Shown here: positions 39,347-50,175 of the stretch, piece by piece
Position numbering within the stretch: position 1 is the first letter of the stretch
Layout of the letters: every line of letters begins with the position of its first letter
DNA from: Rhodococcoides fascians NBRC 12155 = LMG 3623
Lineage (GTDB): Bacteria > Actinomycetota > Actinomycetes > Mycobacteriales > Mycobacteriaceae
Assembly: GCF_001894785.1 (NCBI RefSeq)
Contig: NZ_BCWW01000006.1
Coordinates: forward strand, 186,001-250,000
Reading direction: 5' to 3'
Length of the DNA: 64,000 bases
Made by a program: the position numbers and the translations under genes
Notes under the pieces: model-generated
What the model was told of the DNA's origin: nothing
Seen by the model: only the letters and a program-made list of their open reading frames with translations
Database searches by the model: none

Positions 39347-40453
39347 TCAGCGCAGGCCGGTACCGCGTGCGAGAGCGGTGTCGATCAGGGTGCTGATCAG
39401 GGTCGAGTAGTCGATTCCGCTCTCGGCCCACATCTTGGGGTACATCGAGATCGACGTGAATCCGGGCATCGTGTTGATCTCGTTGATCACCGGGCCTTCC
39501 TCGGTGACGAAGAAGTCGACCCGCGCTAATCCTTGGCAGTCCAGTGCGCGGAAGGCCGAGACTGCGAGTTCGCGAATACGATCGCTGATGTCGTCGTCGA
39601 GTGCGGCAGGAATGTCGAATTCGCTGACATCGTCGAGGTACTTGGTGTCGAAGTCGTAGAAGGCGTGATCGTCGCTGTCCGCGTCGGGGAGCCGGATCTC
39701 GGCGATCGCGCTGGCGCGCACGCTGCCGTCGGGGAATTCGAGTACGCCGCATTCGACCTCGCGGCCGTGGATCATTCCTTCGACGATCACCTTGGGGTCG
39801 TGCTCGCGGGCAACGCCGATCGCCGACTGCAGGTGATCCCACGAGGTGATGCGCGAGATTCCGATCGACGATCCGCCTCGCGCGGGCTTGACGAAGGCAG
39901 GGAGACCGATGTGGTCGCGTTCGGCTTCGGTCAGGTCATCGGTGCCGCGTCGCAGCACGACCTGCCTGCCGATCGGTAGTCCGTCGGCTCCCAGAAGCTT
40001 CTTGGTGAACTCCTTGTCCATGCCTGCGGCACTGGCCAACACTCCGGGACCCACGTACGGGACACCGGCGAGTTCGAGCATTCCCTGCAGGGTGCCGTCC
40101 TCGCCGTACGGCCCGTGCAGCACCGGAAACACGACGTCGACCGCAGCCAGGACCTGTCCGGCGTCGCCCTCACCGAGAGCGATCAGCGCGCCTGCGCGTC
40201 CCGGATCGGTGCTCAGCGCGAGTGCGGCACCGGACTTGTCCACCGTCGGCAGTACTCGATCACGAATCGTCAGCGCATCCGGATCACTGGAGCCGAGCAC
40301 CCAGGCACCGTCGGGGGTGATCCCCACCGGGACCACCTCGTAGGTATCGGGGTCCAGATTCGCGAGCACGCTACCCGCCGAGACACAGGACACCGCGTGC
40401 TCACTGCTGCGGCCACCGAAGACGACGGCAACTTTGATTCGGGGAGTACTCAC
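39347..40453 (-). CDS. ddl: D-alanine--D-alanine ligase
   Basis: A 368-residue ATP-grasp enzyme that makes D-Ala-D-Ala for peptidoglycan. The N-terminus [15 protein letters not shown], the central [12 protein letters not shown] and the C-terminal [19 protein letters not shown] are the family marks. GTG 40453 ([10 protein letters not shown]) is chosen; earlier in-frame codons would extend into sequence with no similarity and toward gpsA. It lies 73 bases downstream of gpsA on the same strand. Confidence 0.96.
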   Translation of the reverse strand: MSTPRIKVAVVFGGRSSEHAVSCVSAGSVLANLDPDTYEVVPVGITPDGAWVLGSSDPDALTIRDRVLPTVDKSGAALALSTDPGRAGALIALGEGDAGQVLAAVDVVFPVLHGPYGEDGTLQGMLELAGVPYVGPGVLASAAGMDKEFTKKLLGADGLPIGRQVVLRRGTDDLTEAERDHIGLPAFVKPARGGSSIGISRITSWDHLQSAIGVAREHDPKVIVEGMIHGREVECGVLEFPDGSVRASAIAEIRLPDADSDDHAFYDFDTKYLDDVSEFDIPAALDDDISDRIRELAVSAFRALDCQGLARVDFFVTEEGPVINEINTMPGFTSISMYPKMWAESGIDYSTLISTLIDTALARGTGLR

Positions 40454-40526
40454 GGTGACAAACCGTACCGCCGTCTCCCCGCGAACGCGGATTCGCCCTG
40501 TTCGTGCACACGTCGAGAACGTGACC

Positions 40527-41525
40527 TCACTCGGGCTTGATTCGACGCCCCAGCAGGTGGCCCACCGCGTCCGGAACCGACATTCCCCCGTGGCACACAC
40601 GGTGCACGGCATCGGTCAACGGCATCTCGACGTCGTAGCTCTCGGCGAGCGCGCGCACCGACGTACAGGACTTCACGCCCTCGGCCACCTGCCCGTGCGC
40701 TGCTTCCTGCGCGCTCTCGAGGGAGCCTCCCGAACCGAGCCGCTCACCGAACGTACGGTTGCGCGAGAGCGGCGACGAGCAGGTGGCGACCAGATCTCCC
40801 ACGCCGGCGAGCCCGGACAGCGTCGACGGTGTGGCCCCGAGCGCGACACCGAGCCGGATGATCTCGGCCAGGCCTCGGGTCATGATCGACGCGAGGGTGT
40901 TCTCGCCGTAGCCGACTCCGCTGGCCATTCCACAGGCGAGGGCGATGACGTTCTTGCACGCGCCACCGATCTCGGCACCGATGACGTCGGAGTTGGTGTA
41001 CGGCCTGAAATATCCTGTGGCGCAAGCTTTTTGAATCTCAAGCGCTCGTTGCGAGTCGGAACACGCAATGACGGTCGCGGCCGGCTGCCCCTCGGCGATC
41101 GGGCGCGCCAGATTCGGCCCGGACAGGCAGGCCACCCGGCTGGGATCGGCGCCGGTCACCTGTGAAATCACCTGACTCATGCGCATGAGCGTTCCGGTCT
41201 CTATGCCCTTGGCCAGAGACAGCAGTGTCGCGTGCGGTGCGATCGCATCCGTCCACTCCCCCAGGTTCGCGCGCAGACTCTGCGACGGCACCGCGAGCAC
41301 CACGATGTCCGCGCCGTCGAGGGCGGTCGCCGGATCGCTCGTGGCGCGGATCGACGACGGCAGTTCGATTCCGGGGAGGTAGTCCGCGTTCTCGTGCCGT
41401 TCGCTGATCGAGGCAGCGAGTTCCTCTCGGCGCGCCCACATGGTGACATCGGTTCCGGCATCGGCCAACACTTTGGCGAATGCGGTACCCCACGACCCGG
41501 ACCCCAGTACCGCTGCTCTGCTCAT
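40527..41525 (-). CDS. gpsA: Glycerol-3-phosphate dehydrogenase [NAD(P)+]
   Basis: A 332-residue enzyme that reduces dihydroxyacetone phosphate to glycerol 3-phosphate for phospholipid synthesis. The dinucleotide-binding motif is [10 protein letters not shown] at 8-17. The catalytic Lys lies in [13 protein letters not shown] near 190. Full length. It is divergent from fbiD with a 119-base gap. Confidence 0.96.
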   Translation of the reverse strand: MSRAAVLGSGSWGTAFAKVLADAGTDVTMWARREELAASISERHENADYLPGIELPSSIRATSDPATALDGADIVVLAVPSQSLRANLGEWTDAIAPHATLLSLAKGIETGTLMRMSQVISQVTGADPSRVACLSGPNLARPIAEGQPAATVIACSDSQRALEIQKACATGYFRPYTNSDVIGAEIGGACKNVIALACGMASGVGYGENTLASIMTRGLAEIIRLGVALGATPSTLSGLAGVGDLVATCSSPLSRNRTFGERLGSGGSLESAQEAAHGQVAEGVKSCTSVRALAESYDVEMPLTDAVHRVCHGGMSVPDAVGHLLGRRIKPE

Positions 41526-41644
41526 GCCGCCAACCTCTCACCTGCTCGCCGATGCCCTGCCTACGCGCGCATCACCCTAACGCGCAGACCTGCCCGGGCG
41601 GTCGGAGTCGGCAGACATCGGTGACGCTGGCAGGATCGAACACC

Positions 41645-42424
41645 ATGGGCGCAATTCGAAGCAGCGACGACGACCGCGAGGGTCGGCCGTCCGATGCGCT
41701 GCGCCGCGCGGTCGGAGTCGTCATCGCGGTCAAGGACCTGACAGCGGCGAAGTCCCGTCTGGCGTCCGAGTTCTCCGGGGCCGACCGGACCCGATTGGTG
41801 CTCGCCATGTTCGTCGACACGGTCACCGCGGCCGGTTCGGTGTCGGTGGTCGATTCGGTCACCGTCGTCACACCCGATCCGGTCGTCGCCGACACCGCGC
41901 GACAAATCGGTGCCCGGGTGCTGGACGAACCGTCGGCTTCCGGCGCTCGAGATCCCGAAGCCCGTCTCAATGCCGCATTCTCCGCTGCTGCGGCCGCACT
42001 GCGAGTCGATCACGCACCACGCGATCGCCACGGGAACCCCGGCGCGGCCCCGGCCGATCGGGTCGACATCGTTGCGCTGCAAGCGGATCTGCCTGCGCTA
42101 CGTCCCGCCGAACTCGCGCAGGCGTATGCGACGGCAGTCTCCGGCGGCAGGTCGGTCGTGGTCGACCATCACGGCACCGGAACCGCAGCGCTGATCCTGA
42201 AGAATTCTGCCGACGAGCTCGCGCCGCTGTTCGGATCGGATTCCGCACGCCGCCACACCTTGTCGGGAGCGCGACCACTGGACGGCACGTGGCCGGGACT
42301 TCGACTCGACGTCGACACCGTCGACGACGTACGTCGGGCTCATCGACTCGGGGTCGGGCCGGAGACGACAGCCGTACTTCGCTCACTCGGTTGGAGCGAC
42401 GAGGAATCCGCAACCACCGCGTGA
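41645..42424 (+). CDS. fbiD: Phosphoenolpyruvate guanylyltransferase FbiD (CofC family)
   Basis: A 259-residue nucleotidyltransferase of the CofC family that activates phosphoenolpyruvate with GTP to start F420 side-chain assembly in actinobacteria. The N-terminus has [29 protein letters not shown] carries the metal-binding acid. It matches Rv2983 in position and length. The start is ATG 41645; the longer frame overlaps the gpsA start and is rejected. Its presence implies that the organism makes coenzyme F420. Confidence 0.92.
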   Translation: MGAIRSSDDDREGRPSDALRRAVGVVIAVKDLTAAKSRLASEFSGADRTRLVLAMFVDTVTAAGSVSVVDSVTVVTPDPVVADTARQIGARVLDEPSASGARDPEARLNAAFSAAAAALRVDHAPRDRHGNPGAAPADRVDIVALQADLPALRPAELAQAYATAVSGGRSVVVDHHGTGTAALILKNSADELAPLFGSDSARRHTLSGARPLDGTWPGLRLDVDTVDDVRRAHRLGVGPETTAVLRSLGWSDEESATTA

Positions 42425-42476
42425 TTCGGTGGACGTGCGAACAAGTTCGGTCATCGGAGTTTCACCGACGGCGGGT

Positions 42477-44732
42477 ATGGGGGATGATCGTGCTGTGAGC
42501 ACAGACGACGCGCAGCCAGCGACCGAAGATCCGGCGATCGAGACCGCGGAGAGCAACGGTGCGGACAGCAACGGTGCGGAGCCGGTGTGGAGTGCCCCGG
42601 TGACCGCAACGATGCCGAGCATTCCCTCCGCCCTTCCTGCCGCCACTCCGGAATCGGTGGATGCCGCCATGGTGCTTCCCGAAAATCGGTACCTGAACCG
42701 GGAATTGAGCTGGCTGGATTTCAACTCCCGTGTTCTCGCGCTTGCAGAGGACTCGTCCCTGCCGCTACTCGAGCGTGCCAAGTTCCTGGCCATCTACGCG
42801 TCCAATCTGGACGAGTTCTATATGGTTCGTGTCGCAGGGCTCAAACGCCGCGACGAGACCGGACTGTCGGTTCGATCGGCCGATGGCATGACCCCGCGCG
42901 AGCAGCTCGCGGTCATCGGGCAGCGCACTCAGGAGCTCGCTCTCAAACACGCCCGAGTACTGCTCGATTCGATCCTGCCCGAGCTCACGGCCGAGGGCAT
43001 CGCAATCATCCGGTGGTCCGATCTCGACAGCGACGAGCGTGCGCGTCTGTCCGACTATTTCACCGAACAGGTCTTCCCGGTCCTCACCCCGCTGGCCGTC
43101 GACCCGGCGCACCCCTTCCCGTACATCAGCGGCCTGAGCCTGAATCTCGCTGTGACGGTGAAGGATTACTCCACGACCGGCGAGCACTTCGCCCGTGTGA
43201 AGGTACCCGACAACGTCGACCGATTCGTGCGCGTCAAGCGCGGTGAGGGGAGCCATCGCATCGACGCCTTCCTGTCGATGGAGGAATTGATCTCGGCGCA
43301 CCTCGACGTGTTGTTCCCCGGCATGGAGGTGGTCGAGAGCCACGCGTTCCGCATTACTCGCAACGCCGATTTCGAGGTCGAAGAGGACCGCGACGAGGAT
43401 CTTTTGCAGGCACTCGAACGAGAGCTGGCGCGTAGGCGTTTCGGTTCTCCCGTCCGCCTCGAGATCGCCGACGACATGACCGAGCACATGCTCGAACTGT
43501 TGCTACGCGAACTCGACGTCGATCCGGGCGACGTCATTCAGGTTCCCGGTCTGCTCGATCTGTCGTGCCTGTGGCAGGTCTACAGCGTCGACCGCCCCAA
43601 TCTCAAGGACGCTCCCTTCGTCCCGGCAACACATCCGGCGTTCGGTGAGCGCGAAACCCCGAAGAGCGTGTTCTCGACGCTTCGCGACGGCGACGTTCTG
43701 GTGCATCACCCGTACGACTCGTTCTCCACCAGCGTGCAGCGCTTCATCGAACAAGCTGCGGCCGACCCACAGGTCCTCGCGATCAAGCAAACTCTGTACC
43801 GCACCTCGGGTGACTCACCGATCGTCAACGCACTCGTCGACGCGGCCGGGGCCGGCAAGCAGGTGGTTGCACTCGTCGAGATCAAGGCACGATTCGACGA
43901 GCAGGCGAACATCGAGTGGGCACGCAAGCTCGAAAAGGCCGGGGTGCACGTGGTCTACGGCCTCGTCGGGTTGAAGACTCACTGCAAGACCTGCCTGGTC
44001 GTCCGCCGAGAAGGATCGGTCATCCGCCGGTACTGCCATATCGGCACGGGCAACTACAACCCGAAGACGGCGCGTATCTACGAGGACGTCGGGTTGCTCA
44101 CGTCGTCGCCCGAAATCGGTGCGGACCTCACCGACCTGTTCAACTCGCTCACCGGATACTCGCGAAAGTCCAAGTACCGCAATCTCCTCGTGGCCCCGTA
44201 CGGCGTGCGACGCGGCATCGTCGAGCGCATCGAAGCGGAAGTCGAGCACCTCAAGGCGGGCCGCACAGCCGGAATTCGCCTCAAGGCCAACGCTCTTGTC
44301 GACGAGCAGGTGATCGACGCTCTGTACCGCGCATCGGTCGCCGGGGTCCCCGTCAAGGTGGTCGTACGCGGGATCTGCGCGCTCAAGCCGGGCGTACCGG
44401 GCCTGTCGGAGAACATCGAAGTTCGGTCCATTCTCGGCAGGTTCCTCGAACACTCACGGGTTCTGCATTTCCAGGGTGCCGACGAATTCTGGATCGGCAG
44501 CGCCGACATGATGCACCGGAACCTCGACCGGCGAGTGGAAGTGATGGCCCAGGTCAAGGATCCGAAGCTGACCAAGCAACTCGGTGACATCTTCGACTCG
44601 GCTCTCGACCCCACCACCCGCTGCTGGGAACTGGGGCCGGACGGTGGCTGGGTCGCGTCGCCTGCGCAAGGCGAAAGTGTCCGAGAACACCAGGTGGAAT
44701 TGATGCGCAGCCGGAGGAATCAGGCGTCCTGA
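42477..44732 (+). CDS. ppk: Polyphosphate kinase 1
   Basis: A membrane-associated enzyme that makes polyphosphate from ATP. The conserved protein begins at [12 protein letters not shown], preceded by a variable N-terminus. The phosphorylated His and its partner are in GLKTHCKTC near 501 and [10 protein letters not shown] near 520. Starts at GTG 42429, ATG 42477 and GTG 42495 are all possible; 42495 has GGGGG about 11 bases upstream and gives a length nearest mycobacterial Ppk. The first candidate is only four bases after the fbiD stop. It is coupled to mutT1 by a TGATG overlap. Confidence 0.95.
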   Translation: MGDDRAVSTDDAQPATEDPAIETAESNGADSNGAEPVWSAPVTATMPSIPSALPAATPESVDAAMVLPENRYLNRELSWLDFNSRVLALAEDSSLPLLERAKFLAIYASNLDEFYMVRVAGLKRRDETGLSVRSADGMTPREQLAVIGQRTQELALKHARVLLDSILPELTAEGIAIIRWSDLDSDERARLSDYFTEQVFPVLTPLAVDPAHPFPYISGLSLNLAVTVKDYSTTGEHFARVKVPDNVDRFVRVKRGEGSHRIDAFLSMEELISAHLDVLFPGMEVVESHAFRITRNADFEVEEDRDEDLLQALERELARRRFGSPVRLEIADDMTEHMLELLLRELDVDPGDVIQVPGLLDLSCLWQVYSVDRPNLKDAPFVPATHPAFGERETPKSVFSTLRDGDVLVHHPYDSFSTSVQRFIEQAAADPQVLAIKQTLYRTSGDSPIVNALVDAAGAGKQVVALVEIKARFDEQANIEWARKLEKAGVHVVYGLVGLKTHCKTCLVVRREGSVIRRYCHIGTGNYNPKTARIYEDVGLLTSSPEIGADLTDLFNSLTGYSRKSKYRNLLVAPYGVRRGIVERIEAEVEHLKAGRTAGIRLKANALVDEQVIDALYRASVAGVPVKVVVRGICALKPGVPGLSENIEVRSILGRFLEHSRVLHFQGADEFWIGSADMMHRNLDRRVEVMAQVKDPKLTKQLGDIFDSALDPTTRCWELGPDGGWVASPAQGESVREHQVELMRSRRNQAS

Positions 44733-45667
44733 TGGGCACTTCCGATGGCTCCCCCCGCGCCAACATCTTCGCGGCCGGATCGATTCTGTGGCGACGATCG
44801 CCGGAGAACGACTCGGTGGTGGAAGTAGCTCTGGTACACAGGCCGAAGTACGACGACTGGTCTTTTCCCAAGGGAAAGCTCGATCCCGGGGAGACAGCGG
44901 TCGACGCGGCTGTCCGAGAAGTCAAGGAGGAGACGGGTTTCGACTCGACTCTCGGACGGTCGCTGTCCTACGTCACCTACCCGATTCCCGGCCACCGTCG
45001 CATGAAGAAGGTGCTCTACTGGGCTGCCGAGGCAACCGGCGGAGAATTCGTCCCGAACGACGAAGTGGACGAACTCCGTTGGATCGCACCCGACAAGATC
45101 GGCGGCGAACTCTCGTATCCCATGGACCACAAGATTCTTCGACGATTCGTCGCCAAGCCGGCCGCTACGTCCACCGTGCTGCTGGTCCGGCACGGCAGTG
45201 CCGGCTCGCGGTCGCGATACAAGGGCAACGACGCCGATCGCCCCCTCGACAAGACCGGTAGACGTCAGGCCGAGGCACTGGTCTCACTGCTGGGCGCGTT
45301 CGGCGGCGACTCGGTGTATGCGGCCGACCGCGTCCGGTGCGAACAGACGGTCGCGCCGTTTGCCGAATCGCTGGGCGTACAGGTCGAACCGGAGCATCTG
45401 CTGTCCGAGGAGGGGTACGCCGAGGACCCCCGAAAGGGCCGCCACCGGGCTCGCGACATCGCCGAGACCATGAGCACACCGGTGATCTGCAGCCAAGGCA
45501 AGGTGATCCCCGACCTCATGCGATGGTGGGCCGACAAGGACGGCATCACGTTGCCTGCCAACAGAAATCGAAAAGGGAGCGTGTGGGTGCTCTCGCGCCA
45601 CGAGGGTCGGCTCGTCGCGGCCGACCACATCGCCAGCCCACTACCGAACCTGGTCGCCGACGACTGA
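44732..45667 (+). CDS. mutT1: MutT1-type Nudix hydrolase with histidine phosphatase domain
   Basis: A 311-residue two-domain protein. The Nudix box runs over 48-70 (GKLDPGET...REVKEETGF) and should hydrolyse 8-oxo-dGTP or diadenosine polyphosphates. From about 146 a histidine phosphatase domain begins with LLVRHGSAG (RHG at 153-155). The same fusion is mycobacterial MutT1 (Rv2985), also downstream of ppk. The ATG shares one base with the ppk stop. Two hairpins follow the stop. Confidence 0.94.
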   Translation: MGTSDGSPRANIFAAGSILWRRSPENDSVVEVALVHRPKYDDWSFPKGKLDPGETAVDAAVREVKEETGFDSTLGRSLSYVTYPIPGHRRMKKVLYWAAEATGGEFVPNDEVDELRWIAPDKIGGELSYPMDHKILRRFVAKPAATSTVLLVRHGSAGSRSRYKGNDADRPLDKTGRRQAEALVSLLGAFGGDSVYAADRVRCEQTVAPFAESLGVQVEPEHLLSEEGYAEDPRKGRHRARDIAETMSTPVICSQGKVIPDLMRWWADKDGITLPANRNRKGSVWVLSRHEGRLVAADHIASPLPNLVADD

Positions 45668-45672
45668 GTTGC

Positions 45673-45690
45673 ATCCGAGGATCCTCGGAT
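45673..45690 (+). terminator. Short palindrome after mutT1
   Basis: ATCCGAGG-AT-CCTCGGAT is a perfect 8-bp hairpin starting five bases after the mutT1 stop. No T-tract follows. It may assist the larger hairpin at 45702 or only protect the mRNA end. Confidence 0.45.
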
Positions 45691-45701
45691 CACGAACACA
45701 G

Positions 45702-45739
45702 CAGAAGGCCCCGACCGAAATTTCGGTCGGGGCCTTCTG
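45702..45739. terminator. Bidirectional terminator between mutT1 and hup
   Basis: A 38-base perfect palindrome (19-bp arms, CAGAAGGCCCCGACCGAAA) lies between the convergent mutT1 and hup genes and can terminate both. Confidence 0.85.
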
Positions 45740-45787
45740 TGGAGTGCGAGAACGCCCCGGTCCTGGATGACCGGTGCCGGTCGAGCG

Positions 45788-46483
45788 CTACTTCTTTGCA
45801 GCGCGCTTCGCGGGTGCCTTCTTGGCCGGAGCTTTCTTGGCGGGGGCCTTCTTGGCGACGGTCTTCTTGGCCGCTGTCTTGGCCGGAGCCTTCTTGGCAG
45901 GGGCCGTAGTGGTTGCGGCCTTGCGTGCGGTCGTCTTGGCCGGAGCCTTCTTGGCAGCAGCCGTCGTGGTCTTGCGTGCGGTTGTCTTTGCGGGAGCTGC
46001 CTTCTTGGCGGCGGTCTTTGCGGGAGCTGCCTTCTTGGCGGCAGTCTTCGCCGGAGCCGCCTTCTTGGCTGCCGCGGTGGTGGCCTTGCGGGCGGTCGTC
46101 TTCACCGCTGCCTTCTTGGCGGCGGTCTTCTTCGCTGCCGCAGTCTTCTTGGCCGGAGCTGCTGCCGAACCGCGCTTGACGGCAGGTCCGGTTGCGGGCA
46201 GCTTCTGTCCACCGGCGATGACGGCCTTGAACTGCGCGCCCGGACGGAATGCCGGTACGTTGGTCGGCTTGACGCGAACGGTCTCACCGGTGCGGGGGTT
46301 ACGGGCGACACGCGCCGCGCGACGACGCTGCTCGAACACGCCGAAGCCCGTGATCGTGACACTTTCGCCGCGGTGGACCGCGCGCACGATGGTGTCGACG
46401 ATGTTCTCGACAGCCTCTGTGGCGCTCCGCCTGTCAGACCCCAACTTCTCGGTCAGGGCGTCAATCAGCTCTGCCTTGTTCAT
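45788..46483 (-). CDS. hup: DNA-binding protein HU with histone-like Lys/Ala tail
   Basis: A 231-residue nucleoid protein. Residues 1-90 are an HU domain ([35 protein letters not shown]). From about 105 to the end is a tail of [10 protein letters not shown] and [14 protein letters not shown] repeats, like the histone H1-like tail of mycobacterial HupB, which binds DNA and is often acetylated or methylated. The DNA repeats of the tail can slip and vary in length. GGAGGAA precedes the ATG, and a good promoter is at 46523-46552. Confidence 0.96.
   Translation of the reverse strand: MNKAELIDALTEKLGSDRRSATEAVENIVDTIVRAVHRGESVTITGFGVFEQRRRAARVARNPRTGETVRVKPTNVPAFRPGAQFKAVIAGGQKLPATGPAVKRGSAAAPAKKTAAAKKTAAKKAAVKTTARKATTAAAKKAAPAKTAAKKAAPAKTAAKKAAPAKTTARKTTTAAAKKAPAKTTARKAATTTAPAKKAPAKTAAKKTVAKKAPAKKAPAKKAPAKRAAKK
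45990..46070. repeat. In-frame tandem repeats in the hup tail
   Basis: GGAGC(T/C)GCCTTCTTGGC followed by a GGC(G/A)GTCTT(T/C)GC unit of about 30 bases recurs about three times and encodes [10 protein letters not shown] blocks. The whole tail (45788-46170) is built of related shorter units. Confidence 0.7.
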
Positions 46484-46522
46484 GGATTTCCTCCGCTATA
46501 TTGTGGCCCATCGTCGGACCGA

Positions 46523-46552
46523 CTACTACAACGGTAAACCCCAAGTCGTCAA
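46523..46552 (-). promoter_or_regulatory. Promoter of hup
   Basis: On the minus strand TTGACG (46552-46547) and TAGTAG (46528-46523) are 18 bases apart, with TG just upstream of the -10. This is the best -35 seen in the window, as expected for an abundant protein. Confidence 0.5.
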
Positions 46553-46632
46553 GAGTCTATGCGCCACGCCAATTTTCATTTCGGTGTCGCGGAATGCTTC
46601 ACGGCCGCAAAGCGTGTCGGACCCCCCGTCCG

Positions 46633-47250
46633 TCAGCTTTTCGAAGGCTCCTCGATCCTTGCCGGAAGGGTGAGGGGTTTGTATGAAGGCCTTGACTTTT
46701 CGTACTCCGTAATGGCCTCTACCTGGCGTAATGTCAGTCCGATGTCGTCCAGACCCTCCAGCAGACGCCACCGCGTGTAGTCGTCAATCGCGAAGCGCAC
46801 CACCAAGGTTCCAGCCGCGACCGTCTTGTCGACGAGGTCCACGACGAGCTCCAGACCGGGCTGTTCTTCTAAGGCTTTCCACAGCAATTCGACGTCCGAT
46901 TGCTCCACCTCGGCCGCCACCAAGCCGGCCTTGCCCATGTTTCCGCGGAAGATATCGGCGAATCTGGATGCGATGACGACCCTGAAACCGAAGTCCGACA
47001 GCGCCCAGACAGCGTGCTCGCGTGACGATCCCGTGCCGAAGTCCGGCCCCGCCACGAGAACCGATCCGCGGTCGTAGGGCGCGAGGTTCAAGATGAAGTT
47101 CGGATCGGATCGCCAACCGGCGAACAATCCGTCCTCGAATCCGGTGCGGGTCACTCGCTTGAGATAGACCGCCGGAATGATCTGGTCGGTGTCGACATTG
47201 GACCGCCGGAGCGGAACGCCGATGCCTTTGTGTCGAGTGAAAGCTTCCAT
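46633..47250 (-). CDS. leuD: 3-isopropylmalate dehydratase small subunit
   Basis: A 205-residue small subunit of isopropylmalate isomerase in leucine synthesis. The N-terminus [20 protein letters not shown] and the swivel-domain motif [14 protein letters not shown] are typical. The start is ATG 47250 with GGAG upstream; an in-frame extension into leuC is rejected. It works with LeuC encoded 47 bases upstream. Confidence 0.96.
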   Translation of the reverse strand: MEAFTRHKGIGVPLRRSNVDTDQIIPAVYLKRVTRTGFEDGLFAGWRSDPNFILNLAPYDRGSVLVAGPDFGTGSSREHAVWALSDFGFRVVIASRFADIFRGNMGKAGLVAAEVEQSDVELLWKALEEQPGLELVVDLVDKTVAAGTLVVRFAIDDYTRWRLLEGLDDIGLTLRQVEAITEYEKSRPSYKPLTLPARIEEPSKS

Positions 47251-47297
47251 CGAAATTTCTCCTGTGAGTTCGATCGATCCGGTCGGAGGGCTCGCTG

Positions 47298-48752
47298 CTA
47301 CGCGAGATCCGCCGGAGAGGACAGGGTTCCGCGAACTGCAGTGGCCGCCGCAACCAGAGGCGACACGAGGTGAGTGCGACCACCCTTGCCCTGACGCCCC
47401 TCGAAATTGCGGTTGGACGTGGATGCCGAACGCTCTCCCGAGGTGAGCTGATCGGGGTTCATTCCCAGGCACATCGAGCAGCCGGCCTGCCGCCACTCGG
47501 CCCCTGCTGCGGTGAAGATCTCACCGAGCCCTTCCTCTTCGGCCTGCGCGCGCACCCGCATCGACCCGGGTACCACCAGCATTCGCACGCCGTCTGCGAC
47601 GCGGCGGCCCTCGAGGACGGACGCCACCGCACGCAGATCCTCGATGCGGCCGTTCGTGCACGAGCCGACGAACACGGTGTCGACGGAGATCTCGCGGATC
47701 GGTGTACCGGCTTCGAGACCCATGTACTGCAAGGCCTTCTGGGCCGATACGCGCTCGCCCTCGTCGAGCATTGCCTCGGGATCGGGCACGGCATCTCCCA
47801 ACGGAGCACCTTGACCCGGGTTCGTTCCCCAGGTGACGAACGGCGTCAGAGTGCTCGCATCGATGTGTACCTCGTTGTCGAACACTGCATCCGGGTCGGT
47901 TGCCAGTTCGTTCCAGGCGGCCACCGCCGCATCCCACTCCGCCCCCTGGGGCGCATGGGGCCGTCCCTTCAGGTATTCGTACGTGATCTCGTCGGGTGCG
48001 ATCATGCCCGCGCGCGCCCCGGCCTCGATCGACATGTTGCAGATGGTCATTCGGGCTTCCATCGACAACTTGCGGATGGCCTCACCGCGATATTCGAGCA
48101 CGTATCCCTGACCGCCGCCGGTACCGATCTTGGCGATCACCGCGAGAATCAGATCCTTGCTCGTCACACCGGGAGCCAGTTCTCCGTCGACGGTGATGGC
48201 CATGGTCTTGAACGGTCGCAGAGACAGAGTCTGGGTGGCCATCACATGCTCGACCTCGCTGGTGCCGATTCCCATTGCGATCGAACCGAATGCACCGTGC
48301 GTCGAGGTGTGGCTGTCTCCGCACACGATGGTCATACCCGGCTGGGTCAGACCGAGCTGCGGGCCGATGATGTGGACGATGCCCTGATCGAGATCTCCCA
48401 TCGGGTACAACCGAACTCCGAATTCCTCGCAGTTGCGGCGCAGAGTATCGACCTGGGTGCGTGAGACGAGATCTGCGATCGGCGCGAAGATGTCGGCCGT
48501 CGGGACGTTGTGGTCCTCCGTTGCGATCGTCAGGTCCGGGCGACGAAGCTCGCGGCCGGCCAAACGCAGACCGTCGAATGCCTGGGGGCTGGTGACCTCG
48601 TGTACGAGGTGCAGATCGATGTAGATCAGATCCGGCTCACGTGCACCGCCTTCTCCCCCACCGGGGACGACCACATGTTGGTCCCACACCTTCTCCGCCA
48701 GCGTCTTCGGCGCTTGTGCTACGGACGCATCGGATTTCGTCGTTTCGGACAT
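47298..48752 (-). CDS. leuC: 3-isopropylmalate dehydratase large subunit
   Basis: A 484-residue aconitase-family subunit carrying the 4Fe-4S cluster; it isomerises 2- to 3-isopropylmalate with LeuD. The cluster Cys residues are in VGSCTNG and [10 protein letters not shown]. The substrate loop segment [11 protein letters not shown] is present. It is divergent from the IclR regulator, with 145 bases in between, matching the leuCD-iclR arrangement of actinobacteria where that regulator often controls leuCD. Confidence 0.96.
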   Translation of the reverse strand: MSETTKSDASVAQAPKTLAEKVWDQHVVVPGGGEGGAREPDLIYIDLHLVHEVTSPQAFDGLRLAGRELRRPDLTIATEDHNVPTADIFAPIADLVSRTQVDTLRRNCEEFGVRLYPMGDLDQGIVHIIGPQLGLTQPGMTIVCGDSHTSTHGAFGSIAMGIGTSEVEHVMATQTLSLRPFKTMAITVDGELAPGVTSKDLILAVIAKIGTGGGQGYVLEYRGEAIRKLSMEARMTICNMSIEAGARAGMIAPDEITYEYLKGRPHAPQGAEWDAAVAAWNELATDPDAVFDNEVHIDASTLTPFVTWGTNPGQGAPLGDAVPDPEAMLDEGERVSAQKALQYMGLEAGTPIREISVDTVFVGSCTNGRIEDLRAVASVLEGRRVADGVRMLVVPGSMRVRAQAEEEGLGEIFTAAGAEWRQAGCSMCLGMNPDQLTSGERSASTSNRNFEGRQGKGGRTHLVSPLVAAATAVRGTLSSPADLA

Positions 48753-48885
48753 CGCTGTCGCAGACCTCGTCTTCCCTGTCGTCGCGCCGGCGGACGGGCT
48801 GGTCCACCTCGCGTGATCGTCTCGACATCGTCCCCCGCGGCACGCTGGACTTCTCGCGGTTGTGCAATCTCAGCATTCGGGAGGC

Positions 48886-48891
48886 TAATAT
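48886..48891 (+). promoter_or_regulatory. -10 element giving a leaderless iclR transcript
   Basis: TAATAT ends six bases before the ATG of the IclR gene (48898), so transcription would start at the A of ATG. The -35 is weak (TTGTGC with a 20-base spacer). The 145-base region 48753-48897 must also hold the leuC promoter; I see no clear palindromic operator. Confidence 0.5.
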
Positions 48892-48897
48892 CGTTCT

Positions 48898-49626
48898 ATG
48901 AGACAGCATAGCCTGAGCGGCGCCGTCGACAAATCGAGCGGTATCGGTGTCCTCGACAAGGCCATGGCCGTGTTGCATGCAGTGGCCGAGACACCCTGCA
49001 CTCTCAACGACCTGTGTGCCCGCACAGCGCTCCCCCGCGCCACTGCGCATCGGCTCGCGGTCGGACTCGAAACCCACCGCCTCCTCGTGCGCGATTCCGA
49101 CGGATTGTGGCGCACCGGTCCGGGGCTGGGGGAATTGGCGGCGAGCGCGTCGGATGCTCTGCTCGACGCCGCAGCATCGGTACTGCCTCGGCTTCGCGAA
49201 ATCACCGGAGAGAGCGTGCAGATCTACCGCCGCGAGGGGACCGTTCGCGTCTGTGTCGCATCCATGGAGCCCCCGACCGGTCTCCGAGATACCGTGCTCG
49301 TCGGGGCCCGGCTACCCATGACAGCCGGCTCCGGGGCGAAAGTTCTTCTGGCGTGGGCAGATTCGCAGACTCAACGCACAGTGCTGCCGGACGCCGAATT
49401 CGGCGAACGGGTGCTGCTGGAGATCCGCAGGCGAGGGTGGGCGCAGAGCGCAGGTGAACGTGAGCCGGGGGTCGCGAGCGTCTCGGCTCCCGTTCGCGAC
49501 AGCAACGACACTGTCGTGGCGGCGATCTCGGTGTCCGGCCCGATCGACCGCATCGGACGCAAGCCGGGCGCGCGCTGGGCGGCAGACCTGCTCGCCGCCG
49601 CCGACGCGCTGCACAAGCGCCTCTGA
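48898..49626 (+). CDS. IclR-family transcriptional regulator, probable regulator of leuCD
   Basis: A 242-residue IclR-type regulator. An N-terminal winged helix-turn-helix (about 15-75: GVLDKAMAVLHAV, ARTALPRATAHRLAVGLE) is followed by an effector-binding domain ending in ISVSGPIDRIG. Divergent orientation to leuCD and match to Rv2989 and the NdgR/LeuR regulators of Streptomyces and Corynebacterium suggest control of leucine and amino acid synthesis; the effector is unknown. The start seems leaderless. Confidence 0.9.
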   Translation: MRQHSLSGAVDKSSGIGVLDKAMAVLHAVAETPCTLNDLCARTALPRATAHRLAVGLETHRLLVRDSDGLWRTGPGLGELAASASDALLDAAASVLPRLREITGESVQIYRREGTVRVCVASMEPPTGLRDTVLVGARLPMTAGSGAKVLLAWADSQTQRTVLPDAEFGERVLLEIRRRGWAQSAGEREPGVASVSAPVRDSNDTVVAAISVSGPIDRIGRKPGARWAADLLAAADALHKRL

Positions 49627-49744
49627 GCGCCGAACCGAGGCCGATCGAGCGCACCGCGAAAAACCGGCTGAAGTGGCCGCAGAAGTGGAGTACGTTCGTC
49701 TCGAACGGCCCACCCGGCCGGTCGCCGACTGCAAGGAGTGCCCC

Positions 49745-49912
49745 ATGTCAGAATCCGGCAGCGAAGAGTTGAAGAAGAAGTTCCGCGAGGTTCTCGAACA
49801 GAAGAACAGCAAGTCGCACAATTCCGTCGACCACAAGGACGGTGGCCCCAAGGTGAACAATGTCCACGGTCCGGCCGATCACCAGAAGATGTTCCGCCGC
49901 AAGAGCGTCTGA
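49745..49912 (+). CDS. Small DUF5302-family protein
   Basis: A 55-residue hydrophilic protein (MSESGSEELKKKFREVLEQK then a His/Asp/Lys-rich half ending FRRKSV). AAGGAG stands six bases before the ATG, which fixes the start. It matches the short actinobacterial DUF5302 family, whose function is unknown. A TACGTT -10-like hexamer is at 49691. A strong terminator follows at 49961. Confidence 0.8.
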   Translation: MSESGSEELKKKFREVLEQKNSKSHNSVDHKDGGPKVNNVHGPADHQKMFRRKSV

Positions 49913-49960
49913 CGCGAAGCGACACCACCGCACGACAGCAACGACGGTCACACCGAAACG

Positions 49961-49998
49961 ACAGCACCCCCTCGATCCGGAGATCGAGGGGGTGCTGT
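49961..49998. terminator. Terminator between the DUF5302 gene and tRNA-Glu
   Basis: Perfect 17-bp arms (ACAGCACCCCCTCGATC and its inverse) close on a CGGA loop. It lies between a plus-strand gene and a minus-strand tRNA, and so can serve both. Confidence 0.85.
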
Positions 49999-50003
49999 CT
50001 TCG

Positions 50004-50076
50004 TAGCCCCGACGGGATTCGAACCCGCGCTACCGCCTTGAGAGGGCGGCGTCCTAGGCCGCTAGACGACGGGGCC
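50004..50076 (-). tRNA. tRNA-Glu (anticodon CTC)
   Basis: A 73-base tRNA on the minus strand. The acceptor GGCCCCG pairs with CGGGGCT (G1-U72 as in other actinobacterial tRNA-Glu), the D-arm is GTCTAGCGGCCTAGGAC, the anticodon loop holds CTC within CCTCTCAA, and the T-arm is GCGGGTTCGAATCCCGT. CCA is not encoded. It is 99 bases downstream of tRNA-Gln and probably in the same transcript. Confidence 0.95.
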
Positions 50077-50175
50077 AGGAACTTCACCTGCATTGTTGAC
50101 GCTGTATCGAACACGTGATGCTGAGGTAGCTTAACTGCCTCGGCATCGGCGGCAAAATCGCCGCTCACCTGCTCG

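Noticed and set aside
45788-46170. Repeats in hup considered as a CRISPR or satellite array
   Set aside because: They are in-frame coding repeats of a known HU tail, with no spacer structure and no cas genes nearby.
48753-48897. T-box or leucine leader-peptide control of leuCD
   Set aside because: No small frame with Leu codons, no T-box motif and no terminator hairpin is seen between leuC and the IclR gene.
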